Positions 56,314 through 64,000 of a DNA stretch of 64,000 bases are shown in pieces. The notes beneath the pieces are model-generated. The model ran no database searches and was not told the origin of the DNA. It saw nothing but the letters and a program-made list of their open reading frames with translations. This DNA is from Neisseriaceae bacterium. Its GTDB lineage: Bacteria > Pseudomonadota > Gammaproteobacteria > Burkholderiales > Neisseriaceae. The first letter of the stretch is position 1. Each line of letters opens with the position of its first letter. The position numbers and the translations under genes are program-made. The stretch lies in the NCBI GenBank assembly GCA_017991555.1, contig JAGOQM010000011.1:1-64000 (forward strand), written 5' to 3'.

Positions 56314-57113
56314 GAATGAGTCTTTTTACTGATGAGTTTAAAAAAGCCGCGCAAAATGTCGATTTCTTCACGCTCAACCGCGGCCCGGTCAAACAGACGC
56401 TTCATGCGGCGCATGAGGCGTTCGCCGTTGCGGCGCTCAAAAAAGCCCAATTCGTCCATGGTGGCCCCCATGTGATCCACCATGCCCTGCACCTGCTCAT
56501 GCGTGGCCAACTCATTCGACTGTTGTAAATAGTCCATGCTTAAATCCACTTGGCTAAAGAGTTCGTAACACACGACCTGCACTGCCTGAGACAAATTAAG
56601 CGAGAAGTAATCGGGATTGCCATTGATGGTGATTAAACGATTGCAGCTTTGCACCTCGTCGATCGATAGGCCAAAGGTTTCATTGCCAAACACCAACGCC
56701 ACCTGCTGGCCTTGCTGGGCCAGCGCCAACACCTCTGGCATTTGCTCACGCGGGGTTTTTAATTCGGCGGTCAGCTCCCGTTTGCGGCTGGTCAAGGCAC
56801 AGCTAATGGTCATCGGCGCCAGCGCCTCGGCCAACGTGGGCACGATTAAAGCCTGTTCCAGCACGTCGCGCGCGCCCGATGCCAAAATAAAGCTTTCTTC
56901 TGGCAGGCTAAACCCTTCTGGCGCGGCCGGATCATACGCCATCGGCGCCGGCGTCATCGGCGTTTCCATCAGGTTGGGCGCCACCAAAATCAATTTACCC
57001 AGGCCCATGGTTTTCATGGCGCGGGCGGCAGAACCGATGTTGGCAGGATGGCTGGTACGACTGAGGACAATGTGGATGTTTTGTAAAAATAATGGGAGCT
57101 GTGGTTTATTCAT
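56310..57113 (-). CDS. trmJ: tRNA Cm32/Um32 methyltransferase TrmJ
   Basis: A 267-residue SPOUT methyltransferase. It begins with IHIVLSRTSHPANIGSAARAMKTMGLGKLILVAP and has the knot motifs VALVFGNETFGLSIDEV and YFSLNLSQAVQVVCYELF. The C-terminal extension is typical of TrmJ. Start at 57113 fits the family; the frame runs to 57167 but adds unusual residues. It methylates ribose 32 of tRNA and is divergent from suhB. Confidence 0.9.
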   Translation of the reverse strand: MNKPQLPLFLQNIHIVLSRTSHPANIGSAARAMKTMGLGKLILVAPNLMETPMTPAPMAYDPAAPEGFSLPEESFILASGARDVLEQALIVPTLAEALAPMTISCALTSRKRELTAELKTPREQMPEVLALAQQGQQVALVFGNETFGLSIDEVQSCNRLITINGNPDYFSLNLSQAVQVVCYELFSQVDLSMDYLQQSNELATHEQVQGMVDHMGATMDELGFFERRNGERLMRRMKRLFDRAAVEREEIDILRGFFKLISKKTHS

Positions 57114-57259
57114 GGTTTCAGTTTGGGTTAAATATGCGTATAATTTGCGGATTCGATCTTTAAACATTCAGTCAATACGTATTAAACGGTGATGCGCGCC
57201 CACGCTAGCGGGGCCTGCGTGCCTTTAATTTTATTTTGCTTTGGAACTTGGATTTTCAC

Positions 57260-58048
57260 ATGAACCCCATGATTAATACGGCCATTAAGGCCGCCCGCCG
57301 CTCTGCGCACATGATGTTGCGCGCTTCCAACAACTTAACCTCGGTTAAATTTGAAAGCAAAGCGTTTAACGATTTCGTGTCTCAGGTAGACAAAGAATCA
57401 GAAAATATTTTGGTTTCCATTCTTAAAGAAGCCTACCCTCATCACCGTATTCGCACGGAAGAATCTGGCGTTCATGGCCCAGCAAAATCTGACTACGAAT
57501 GGATTATCGATCCTTTGGATGGTACCACCAACTATTTACACGGTCATCCTCAATACGCAATTTCCATTGCTTTGGCCCACAAAGGCATCGTCACCGACGC
57601 CGTGGTGTTTGCTCCAGAGCACAATGAGTTATTTACCGCGTCACGCGGTCAAGGCGCCTTGCTCAACGACCGCCGCATTCGCGTGTCTACCCGCATCGAG
57701 CTGAACGAATGCTTGATTTCAACCGGCTTCCCAGTGGTTGACCAAAGCATGATGAACACCTACCTTGCCATTTTAAAAGACGTATTGGCCAAAACCGCCG
57801 GTGGTCGCCGTGAAGGCGCTGCCTCTTTAGACCTATGCAACGTCGCCGCTGGCCGCGTTGATGGCTTCTTCGAATACAACTTAAAACCTTGGGACATCGC
57901 AGCCGGTAGCCTACTGGTTCAAGAAGCCGGCGGCATTGTGACCGACTTCTCTGGCGACGACGGCTGGATGGAAAGTGGCGACATCGTGGCCGCCAACCCT
58001 AAAGTATTGGCCCAATTGCTACAAATCATTGCCAAGCACGAAAAATAA
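57260..58048 (+). CDS. suhB: inositol-1-monophosphatase SuhB
   Basis: A 262-residue metal-dependent phosphatase. Catalytic motifs are TEESG, WIIDPLDGTTNYLHGHP and WDIAAGSLLVQEAGG. In E. coli SuhB also joins rRNA antitermination complexes. The ATG at 57260 has GGA about 7 bases upstream; a TTG at 57236 would add 8 residues. A TATAAT at about 57135 may be the promoter. A strong terminator follows. Confidence 0.93.
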   Translation: MNPMINTAIKAARRSAHMMLRASNNLTSVKFESKAFNDFVSQVDKESENILVSILKEAYPHHRIRTEESGVHGPAKSDYEWIIDPLDGTTNYLHGHPQYAISIALAHKGIVTDAVVFAPEHNELFTASRGQGALLNDRRIRVSTRIELNECLISTGFPVVDQSMMNTYLAILKDVLAKTAGGRREGAASLDLCNVAAGRVDGFFEYNLKPWDIAAGSLLVQEAGGIVTDFSGDDGWMESGDIVAANPKVLAQLLQIIAKHEK

Positions 58049-58064
58049 ACGCCCCGAAATGCCG

Positions 58065-58097
58065 AAAGCCGCTTCAGCCTACTGAAGCGGCTTTTTT
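58065..58097 (+). terminator. terminator of suhB
   Basis: AAAGCCGCTTCAG-CCTA-CTGAAGCGGCTTT, a perfect 13-bp stem, then T residues. Confidence 0.93.
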
Positions 58098-58105
58098 GTG
58101 GTCGT

Positions 58106-58853
58106 TTAAGATCCTGCCAATCGCCTTTTTTTCAGGCCCCAAAGCAGAGGCAAGCCTGCTGCGGCGGAACACACATGCTTGAGCGTGTGTCCAGACAACC
58201 CATCCTTGCGTCAGCGCATAAACCTGATGGTCACCCAACTCAAACAGCTTGGCCACGGCATAACAGGCCATCACTAAACCCAAAGACACGCCATGACGCT
58301 TCGATGCTGCCGGCAACAGCGCCATGCCCACAGGCTGCCGCCATACTGCCACAGCCATAGGGTAAACGGCCCGGCCACCAAGGCGGCATACGTCATCACC
58401 TGCCCAGCCCGATCACTACAACGATGCGTCAGCGTCAGGCCCAGCATGCCCGCAAATGCCCAGACGATCCAGCCACAAAGTTTGATCACTGGGCGTCAGG
58501 TGATGGGCAAAAGAACCCAAACCCGCCAGAACTAGCCCATAAAAAAACAGCTGCTGTCGTTCGTATAGGGCTGGCCAATTAGCGCTTAAGGATGAGCCTT
58601 GCGACCGCCACACGCCCCAAACGCCGACGCCCATAATCGGCACGTTCGACCACACGTCGCCCCAATGGCTTAGCCCCCACAGCTGACTTTGATCAGCAAA
58701 GGCATGATCGTCAGGATATTGGGCCACATAGGGACCCAACAGCGCCAACAGCACCCAAGCCAACCCCAAAAGCAACAAATATTTTTCTGGTTTAGATAAT
58801 GGTAAACGACCTTGGGTAGCCCGCGCCGCCACGGGGATAGAGCCTGGTTTCAT
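58106..58853 (-). pseudogene. ceramidase-like membrane protein, frameshifted
   Basis: The minus strand encodes pieces of one multi-helix protein of the alkaline ceramidase type in successive frames. Frame 1 carries FAHHLTPSDQTLWLDRL; it shifts near 58458-58466 to AFAGMLGLTLTHR...; again near 58310-58330 to KRHGVSLGLVMACYAVAKLFELGDHQVYALTQG; and near 58198-58206 to GLSGHTLKHVCSAAAG, ending at TAA 58106-58108. HxxxP/D, ELGDH and SGHTLKH are family active-site elements. Three frameshifts make it non-functional. Start given at the ATG 58853 (GTG at 58856 also in frame). Confidence 0.8.
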
Positions 58854-58965
58854 CACGGTACACCTTGCTTAAAAAAGAATCAGCATGCATGCAGCGGCGA
58901 AAAAAGTATTGTTTTATTTCAAAAATACGGCAAAATAAGACCTTTAGAACAAAAAAACAGTACTC

Positions 58966-59700
58966 ATGAGCACAACGGCCACCTTAATTACGGTTTTAAA
59001 ACGCGAACTGAAACAAGCCCACATGACCTATGCTGACCTGGCCCAGGCCTTAGGCATGGCGGAATCCAGCGTCAAGCGCATGTTTAGCCTGGGCGACATG
59101 AGCCTGTCTCGGGTAGACGAAATCTGTCAGGTTTTAGACCTTGATTTTGCCGACATCGCCGAACAGGTGGCCAGCGCACAGCCGGATGTCTCCGAGCTCA
59201 CCCTGGCTCAGGAACGCGCCCTGATTGCCGATGAAAAACTCCTCCTCATCGCCATTTGCGTCCTTAGCCGCTGGAGCCTGGCCCAAATTGTGGCGCAATA
59301 CGCGTTCACCGAAGCTGAGGCCATTGGCTACTTCGTTCAGCTTGACCGCATTGGGGTGATTGAACTGCGGCCACTGAATCGCTACCGTTTAAAAATGGGC
59401 AAAGGCATGCGCTGGCAGCCCAATGGCCCCGTCATGCAATTTTTCCGCGACCATGCCTTGGTGGACTATTTTTCTGGCGGCTTTGCCCCCGCCGATGAAG
59501 ACCTCACCCTCACCTACGGCAGCATCTCACCCAAAGCCCTGCCCGCCTTTATTAAGCGCGTTCAAAAGCTGGCCAGCGACTTTGCCGACCAGCATCAGCA
59601 AGACAATAAGCTGTCGCCCTCTAAGCGCCACGGCTACACCATGGTGATGGCGGTTAGGCGCTGGGAGCTGGCTTTATTGAAAACCCACGCACGCCGCTGA
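58966..59700 (+). CDS. XRE-family HTH protein
   Basis: A 244-residue protein with an N-terminal XRE/Cro helix-turn-helix (residues about 8-65: MTYADLAQALGMAESSVKRMFSLGDMSLSRVDEICQVLDLD). The C-terminal 180 residues have no catalytic motif I can name; the middle (LIADEKLLLIAICVLSRWSLAQIVAQYAFTEAEAIGYFVQLDRIGVIEL) looks like a second helix-turn-helix. It is probably a regulator with unknown targets. The ribosome site is weak. It stands alone before a strong terminator. Confidence 0.78.
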   Translation: MSTTATLITVLKRELKQAHMTYADLAQALGMAESSVKRMFSLGDMSLSRVDEICQVLDLDFADIAEQVASAQPDVSELTLAQERALIADEKLLLIAICVLSRWSLAQIVAQYAFTEAEAIGYFVQLDRIGVIELRPLNRYRLKMGKGMRWQPNGPVMQFFRDHALVDYFSGGFAPADEDLTLTYGSISPKALPAFIKRVQKLASDFADQHQQDNKLSPSKRHGYTMVMAVRRWELALLKTHARR

Positions 59701-59789
59701 GATTAGGCGACGACGGCCCTTAAGGCATCAAACCGTTAAGCCTCTCTTTGGCCCAAACAAAGTCACTTTCAAGCGACGGCCATGCTCAT

Positions 59790-59823
59790 AAATAAAGCCC
59801 CACAGAACTGTGGGGCTTTATTT
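59790..59823 (+). terminator. terminator of XRE gene
   Basis: AAATAAAGCCCCACAG-AA-CTGTGGGGCTTTATTT, a perfect 16-bp stem with a two-base loop centre. Confidence 0.9.
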
Positions 59824-59898
59824 GTCAACGTCGTTTCCGCGTTAAGTAATGCCAATGTGTGAAGTACGTGATGCGTATTATGTTTATGAATGTTTTGA

Positions 59899-60006
59899 CT
59901 ACTCAAACCAGCAATCACTCATGGCCATGACCATGAAGACGCCTACCAACAATGCGCTGATCACGACTAAAGCGGGAATCCCCACCCAAACCATGAACTG
60001 TAACAT
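59899..60006 (-). CDS. candidate 35-residue membrane protein
   Basis: An ORF too short for usual gene finders: ATG at 60006, TAG at 59899-59901. The peptide has one hydrophobic helix (WVGIPALVVISALLVGVF, about residues 7-24) and ends MSDCWFE. A weak GAAAG lies about 7-11 bases upstream. A Fur-like box is about 90 bp upstream. It resembles in size and shape the small subunits of respiratory or transport complexes but I cannot assign it. Chance ORFs of this length are common, so it is only a candidate. Confidence 0.4.
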   Translation of the reverse strand: MLQFMVWVGIPALVVISALLVGVFMVMAMSDCWFE

Positions 60007-60094
60007 TTGAGACTTTCATTAAAGATGATTTAAATAACGACCCGTTGCAGCAGCAACGCCACAACATTTACTAGGCTAGCACTGTTTGTTAATA

Positions 60095-60113
60095 GGAATC
60101 AATATCATTAAAG
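60095..60113 (-). promoter_or_regulatory. weak Fur-like box before small ORF
   Basis: On the minus strand TTTAATGATATTGATTCCT matches 12 of 19 Fur consensus bases. TTGATT and a TAGTAAAT element could serve as promoter. Confidence 0.35.
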
Positions 60114-60332
60114 ATATCTCTCGAAAATGAATCTGACCTCAAGGGTGTTTCTATCGGTAAATGCTTTAAAAACGTCGTTTAGCCCTGTTGCATTCTGGTA
60201 CCAGTCTGGCCTGCTGCACGGTCAGCGGCAGGAACCTGTCCCTAATTTTCATGGCGATTGGGACAATCGTCGATGGTCCCCCGCTTCATGCCTGTCCTAA
60301 TGCAGGTGGGCTAATGAGCCCAAATAGCCAAG

Positions 60333-60433
60333 CATGGTTTGCTTCTTGTCTTAGGTAATGGGCTGATGAGGCGAGGCCGTGGGTAGGCTACGCTTTACCC
60401 ACGCTACGGCATGTTGACCATCACCAAACCATG
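60333..60433 (+). repeat. 100-bp repeat, copy A
   Basis: Begins CATGGTTTGCTTCTTGTCTTA and ends CACCAAACCATG; almost the same sequence recurs at 61097-61194 in direct orientation. The core GTGGGTA...TACCCAC forms a hairpin. Copies A and B bracket the larger repeat. Confidence 0.85.
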
Positions 60434-60677
60434 GGGGTTTTTGGGCTACTAAATTATTTAAACTCACCCCCTTTCCCCTAGGTGAAGTGCCGATTTCCCG
60501 CTAAAGCCGCCGAGTTGGGTTCTATCGGGCCGGATGAAGCGAGCAAATCGCTTGTGGCTGCCGACCACGTTTTTATAGGAGGCAGAGCACTCTTGCTAGC
60601 GCCGGCCCGATGGGTTCCAGCGAGGGCACCCGCTAGGGCGGATTGTCGGGTGGCGTTTTCTTTGCATACTTTCTTTT

Positions 60678-61099
60678 GGCCACGCAAAAGAAAGTCTGTC
60701 GCCCTACAGGGCGAAACCCAACGACTAATCAATAGCGATGCTGCCGAAGCATAAATGGTTTTGAAAGGCTGCTTTTAGTCAGGCATGACTTAAATTTAGG
60801 CGTTTTGTTTCGCCCTATGGGCGCCGTCATTTCTTTTTGATGTCAAAAAGAAACGAAGCAAAGAAAAACCACCCCACTTTATCCGCCCGCTATGCGGGTG
60901 CCCTCGTTGGCCCGCACGTGGCCGGCGGCAAAAACTCATATTTGAGCCTATGGCCAAATACTCAAACAACTTTGCCTTAAAGCCCCGGCCCCGCACGAAC
61001 CGCCTCGGCGGCTAAAAGGGGACGGTACTTCACCTAAAGGAGACGTAGTGAGTTGATACTCATAAAAACAGGTACAAAGTTTTCTACACACAAAACCAT
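60678..61099 (+). repeat. dispersed ~420-bp repeat, copy 2
   Basis: Second copy of the 112-532 repeat, same orientation. Here the left end is complete: ACTTTCTTTTG-GCCACG-CAAAAGAAAGT (60668-60695) is a perfect 11-bp inverted repeat that copy 1 lacks. A further GC-rich block (60480-60660) precedes it. No transposase or target duplication is recognised. Confidence 0.85.
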
Positions 61100-61194
61100 G
61101 GTTTGCTTCTTGTCTTATTGGTACTGATGAGGCGAGGCCGTGGGTAGGCTACGTTTTACCCACGCTACGGCATTTTGGCCATCACCAAACCATG
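61097..61194 (+). repeat. 100-bp repeat, copy B
   Basis: Near-identical direct copy of 60333-60433, starting where repeat copy 2 ends (shared CAT). It contains the same GTGGGTA/TACCCAC hairpin. Confidence 0.85.
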
Positions 61195-61360
61195 ATTTAC
61201 CAAATCCCAGAAGGCCCAAACGTTCATGCCTTAAAGACAGATTATCTGCCGCTTTTAACCCACTCATCAGGCCTGTACACAAATTAAACGCAGGAATACC
61301 CCCCTTAACGCCCACTTTTCCTCAAAAAAATGCTAAAGTTTATGACTACTTTTTTATTCT

Positions 61361-61382
61361 ACGCCGTGATTCGTCACGGCGT
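61361..61382 (+). promoter_or_regulatory. UUCG hairpin in trpG leader
   Basis: ACGCCGTGA-TTCG-TCACGGCGT, a perfect 9-bp stem with a stable tetraloop, 20 bp before the trpG ATG and just before its AGGA. It lacks a U tract, so it is not a terminator; it may affect translation or mRNA stability. Confidence 0.55.
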
Positions 61383-61402
61383 GGCCGTTAGGATGCATTG
61401 CT

Positions 61403-61984
61403 ATGTTGTTGATGATCGATAATTTTGACAGTTTTACTTATAACATCGTGCAGTATTTGGCCCAGCTCGGCCAAGACGTGGTGGTTAAACGCCATGATGA
61501 AATCAGCGTGGCTGAAATTGAAGCGTTAAATCCTGAGTATTTGGTCATTGGTCCCGGCCCTTGCTCCCCTAAAGAAGCGGGCATCTCCGTGGCGGCGATT
61601 CAACAACTGGCGGGCAAAATGCCCATCATGGGCATTTGCTTAGGCCATCAGGCCATCGGCCATGCCTTTGGCGGCGACATCGTGTCGGCCAAAACGCTGA
61701 TGCACGGCAAGGTGTCGCCGGTGCAGCACCACAATGTCGGCATGTTTCACAACTTGCCCAATCCAGTGAGCTGCACCCGCTACCACAGCCTAGCCATCAA
61801 CCCGGACACCCTCCCTGACTGCCTCAGCGTGACGGCCTGGACGCAAGATGGTGAAATCATGGGCGTGCGCCACAAGGACTACGCCATCGAAGGGGTGCAG
61901 TTTCACCCCGAGGCTCTGTTGACCGAGCATGGCCACGACATGTTGCAGAATTTTTTAACCGAACATCAACGCCGCAGCGCCTAA
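61403..61984 (+). CDS. trpG: anthranilate/aminodeoxychorismate synthase glutaminase
   Basis: A 193-residue class I glutamine amidotransferase. The opening [19 protein letters not shown], the nucleophile Cys in [16 protein letters not shown] and the His-Glu of [14 protein letters not shown] form the active site. It supplies ammonia to TrpE and may also serve PabB, as single TrpG/PabA proteins often do. AGGA lies about 10 bases upstream. It leads trpG-trpD; trpE is not in the window. Confidence 0.93.
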   Translation: MLLMIDNFDSFTYNIVQYLAQLGQDVVVKRHDEISVAEIEALNPEYLVIGPGPCSPKEAGISVAAIQQLAGKMPIMGICLGHQAIGHAFGGDIVSAKTLMHGKVSPVQHHNVGMFHNLPNPVSCTRYHSLAINPDTLPDCLSVTAWTQDGEIMGVRHKDYAIEGVQFHPEALLTEHGHDMLQNFLTEHQRRSA

Positions 61985-62020
61985 GCGCGACAGATCACAA
62001 TAAAAGACAAAGAGAGACTG

Positions 62021-63061
62021 ATGATTACCACCCAAGAAGCACTGAACCGCTTAATCGACAACAACGAACTGTTTTTTGATGAAATGGTGCACATCATGCG
62101 CCAGATTCTGAATGGTGAAGTGTCGCCTGAGATTACCGCCGCCCTACTCATTGGCCTACGCATTAAGGTCGAAACGGTTTCTGAAGTGGCCGCAGCAGCC
62201 ACGGTAATCCGCGAGTTTGCCACCCACGTACCGGTGCAAGACAAAACCCACCTGCTCGACATTGTCGGCACCGGTGGTGACAACGCCCACACCTTTAATA
62301 TTTCTACCTGCACCATGTTTGTGGCGGCCGCCGCCGGCGCCAAGGTCGCCAAGCACGGCAACCGTGCGGTGTCGTCTTCCAGCGGCAGCGCCGACGCCTT
62401 AGAAAGCATGGGCATTAACCTTAAACTTAGCCCTGAACAGGTGGGTCAATGCATTGACCAACTGGGCCTGGGCTTTATGTATGCACCCAACCATCATCAA
62501 GCCATGCGCCACGTGGCGCCAGTGCGTAAAGCTTTGGGCGTGCGCACCATTTTCAACATTTTAGGGCCTTTGTTGAATCCGGCTCAAGCCCCGAATCAGC
62601 TCATGGGCGTGTTTCACCCCGACCTGGTGGGCATTCAATCTCGCGTGCTGCAACAGCTGGGTGCCAAACACGTGATGGTCGTCAACGGCTGCGACGGCCT
62701 CGACGAAATCACCCTTTTAGGCCCCACCAAGGTGGCCGAGCTGAAAGAAGGCTGGATCAGAGAATACAGCATCCACCCGAACGATTTTGGCATTGACCTC
62801 ATCGACACTCACAAACCCTTACAGGCGCATTCCACCACCGAATCCTTGCAAAAAATTGACAGCGTTTTAAACGGTGAAGCCGGCCCTTGCCGCGACATTG
62901 TGTTGCTGAATGCCGCTGCGGCACTGTACTGTGCCGACATTGCCACCGACCTACACGATGGCTTTGAACGTGCCAAAGTCGCCATAGACAGCGGCGAAGC
63001 CAAGCGCAAGCAACAAAGCTTGATCAGCCACACGCAACAGCTACAAACCATTAAAGAGTAA
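62021..63061 (+). CDS. trpD: anthranilate phosphoribosyltransferase
   Basis: A 346-residue enzyme that joins anthranilate to PRPP in tryptophan synthesis. Motifs are the PRPP/Mg loop [36 protein letters not shown] and the anthranilate-binding region [37 protein letters not shown]. It lies 36 bp after trpG and 15 bp before a phosphomannomutase gene. AGAGAGA precedes the ATG. Confidence 0.96.
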   Translation: MITTQEALNRLIDNNELFFDEMVHIMRQILNGEVSPEITAALLIGLRIKVETVSEVAAAATVIREFATHVPVQDKTHLLDIVGTGGDNAHTFNISTCTMFVAAAAGAKVAKHGNRAVSSSSGSADALESMGINLKLSPEQVGQCIDQLGLGFMYAPNHHQAMRHVAPVRKALGVRTIFNILGPLLNPAQAPNQLMGVFHPDLVGIQSRVLQQLGAKHVMVVNGCDGLDEITLLGPTKVAELKEGWIREYSIHPNDFGIDLIDTHKPLQAHSTTESLQKIDSVLNGEAGPCRDIVLLNAAAALYCADIATDLHDGFERAKVAIDSGEAKRKQQSLISHTQQLQTIKE

Positions 63062-63076
63062 AGAAAGTTTAGCCTT

Positions 63077-64000
63077 ATGAGCCTATTGGCCCCTGATATT
63101 TTTAAAGCCTACGACATCCGTGGCATTGTGGACGACACCTTAACCTTAAACAGCGCCTATTTGATCGGCCGCGCCATCGGCGCCAGCGCCGCAGACAAAG
63201 GCGTGACCGACATGGCCGTGGGCCGCGATGGTCGCCTTTCTGGCCCCTCGCTGCTGGCCGAGCTGGCGCGTGGCTTACAAGATGCCGGCCTTAACGTGTT
63301 GAGCGTGGGCATGGTGGCCACACCGATGCTGTACTTTGCCGCCCACACCCTGACCCAAGCGTCCGGCGTCATGGTGACCGGTAGCCACAATCCGCCCAAT
63401 TACAATGGCTTTAAAATGATGGTTGCTGGCGAAACCCTATCGGGCGAGGCCATTCAAGCCTTACGCCAGCGCATTGAGGCCGATGACTTACCGCAACGTC
63501 CTGTTGGCCAATACAGCGAAGCCGACATTGCCCAAGCCTACCAAGACCACATTGTGGCCGACATCAAACCCAAGCGTGGCATGAAGATCGCCATCGATGC
63601 GGGCAACGGCGTGGCCGGTGCCTTTGCCGGCGACCTTTATCGGGCGCTGGGCTGTGAGGTGACCGAGTTATTTTGTGACGTGGACGGCACCTTCCCTAAC
63701 CACCACCCCGACCCAGCCAAGCCAGAAAACCTTCAGGATTTAATCCACACCTTGGCCACCACCGACTGTGAAATTGGCCTGGCCTTTGACGGCGACGGCG
63801 ACCGCCTGGGCGTGGTGACCAAAGAAGGCAACATCATTTGGCCCGACCGCCAGCTGATGCTGTTTGCTCAAGACGTGCTGTTGCGTCACCCCAAAGCGCA
63901 GGTGATTTACGACGTCAAGTCGACGCGCCTATTGCACCCTTGGATCAAACACCACGGCGGCCTGCCCATCATGGCCCGCACCGGCCACAGCTTCATCAAG
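63077..64000 (+). CDS. phosphomannomutase/phosphoglucomutase, partial
   Basis: An open frame running off the window edge (308 codons seen of about 460). It begins SLLAPDIFKAYDIRGIVDDTL, has the phosphoserine loop GVMVTGSHNPPNYNGFKMM and the metal loop AFDGDGDRLGVV, all typical of AlgC-type alpha-D-phosphohexomutases, which interconvert mannose or glucose 6- and 1-phosphates for surface sugar synthesis. The C-terminal domain is not visible. It follows trpD closely and may be co-transcribed. Confidence 0.93.
   Translation, partial: MSLLAPDIFKAYDIRGIVDDTLTLNSAYLIGRAIGASAADKGVTDMAVGRDGRLSGPSLLAELARGLQDAGLNVLSVGMVATPMLYFAAHTLTQASGVMVTGSHNPPNYNGFKMMVAGETLSGEAIQALRQRIEADDLPQRPVGQYSEADIAQAYQDHIVADIKPKRGMKIAIDAGNGVAGAFAGDLYRALGCEVTELFCDVDGTFPNHHPDPAKPENLQDLIHTLATTDCEIGLAFDGDGDRLGVVTKEGNIIWPDRQLMLFAQDVLLRHPKAQVIYDVKSTRLLHPWIKHHGGLPIMARTGHSFIK

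Larger units (their letters stand above)
59701..61402. other. gene-poor repeat-rich region
   Basis: A 1.7-kb stretch holding a terminator, one candidate small gene (59899-60006), a 198-bp left extension of the repeat (from about 60480), two copies of a 100-bp repeat, and repeat copy 2. Positions 60130-60330 contain CTGGTACCAG and other short palindromes but nothing I can name. Confidence 0.6.

Noticed and set aside
60482..60754. 90-residue open frame in the repeat region
   Set aside because: It lies in repetitive hairpin-rich sequence; its short Arg/Ala-rich peptide is typical of translated intergenic repeats.
1..64000. CRISPR array, tRNA, rRNA, or toxin-antitoxin genes
   Set aside because: No regularly spaced short repeats, cloverleaf-like stretches or small paired ORFs with recognised families were found by eye; a tRNA scan could still find something I missed.

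Overview
The window looks like a chromosomal segment of a Gram-negative betaproteobacterium, most likely Neisseriales/Neisseriaceae. The best evidence is gene order: sodB (43607), dnaB (43399) and a four-gene prepilin operon (pilHIJK-like, 36849-39442) lie together as in Neisseria. A class I set (tig, clpP, clpX, lon, hupB, ppiD), AlaS, Fnr and HpnD/HpnE fit the same group. I saw no canonical Neisseria DNA uptake sequence and no rRNA, tRNA, CRISPR array, prophage or transposase gene.

Layout. 1-774: gene-free, with copy 1 of a ~420-bp dispersed repeat. 775-4695: RidA and D-amino-acid dehydrogenase, their likely LysR regulator, and a GltS glutamate carrier. 4999-8213: ogt-xerD, then a divergent HxlR regulator/MFS pair. 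8311-14183: a beta-alanine-type catabolic module (omega-amino acid:pyruvate aminotransferase, MmsA) with a divergent MocR regulator and an MFS importer. 14294-16051: an MFS exporter and a divergent ArsR-type regulator whose natural start codon is out of frame. 16126-21920: alaS, yitT-like, htpX, proA. 22050-24308: a TonB-dependent receptor under a Fur-like box. 24551-29248: rlmF, a DUF695-RraB fusion, hemN and fnr. 29406-33786: radA, an unnamed membrane-anchored double AAA+ ATPase, and a sirtuin. 33885-36758: hpnD-hpnE plus an SDR protein lacking its catalytic residues. 36849-39442: minor prepilins. 39759-41930: a Tat-exported amine oxidase and an exported RidA-family protein, sitting between pilH and dnaB. 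41996-55230: dnaB, sodB, ppiD, hupB, lon, clpX, clpP, a two-gene aldehyde dehydrogenase/SnoaL insertion, and tig. 55432-59700: DUF1853, trmJ, suhB, a decayed ceramidase-like pseudogene and an XRE regulator. 59701-61402: gene-poor, holding a candidate 35-residue membrane protein and copy 2 of the repeat flanked by a second repeat. 61403-64000: trpG, trpD and a phosphomannomutase cut by the window edge.

Regulation can be read at several points. Fnr-type boxes (TTGAT-N4-ATCAA) lie before fnr, before sodB overlapping its -10, and with one mismatch before hemN, so the regulator and two likely targets share this window. A T-N11-A dyad occurs both at the LysR start and before the dadA-ridA operon. 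Inverted repeats sit between the divergent regulator/transporter pairs.

The most unusual items are the exported oxidase-RidA module (paralleling the cytoplasmic dadA-ridA pair), the radA-AAA-sirtuin operon, the catalytically atypical SDR tied to squalene genes, the frameshifted leaderless-looking ArsR gene, the ceramidase pseudogene, and the repeat pair. All family assignments come from reading the sequence and recalled family knowledge; no search was run.
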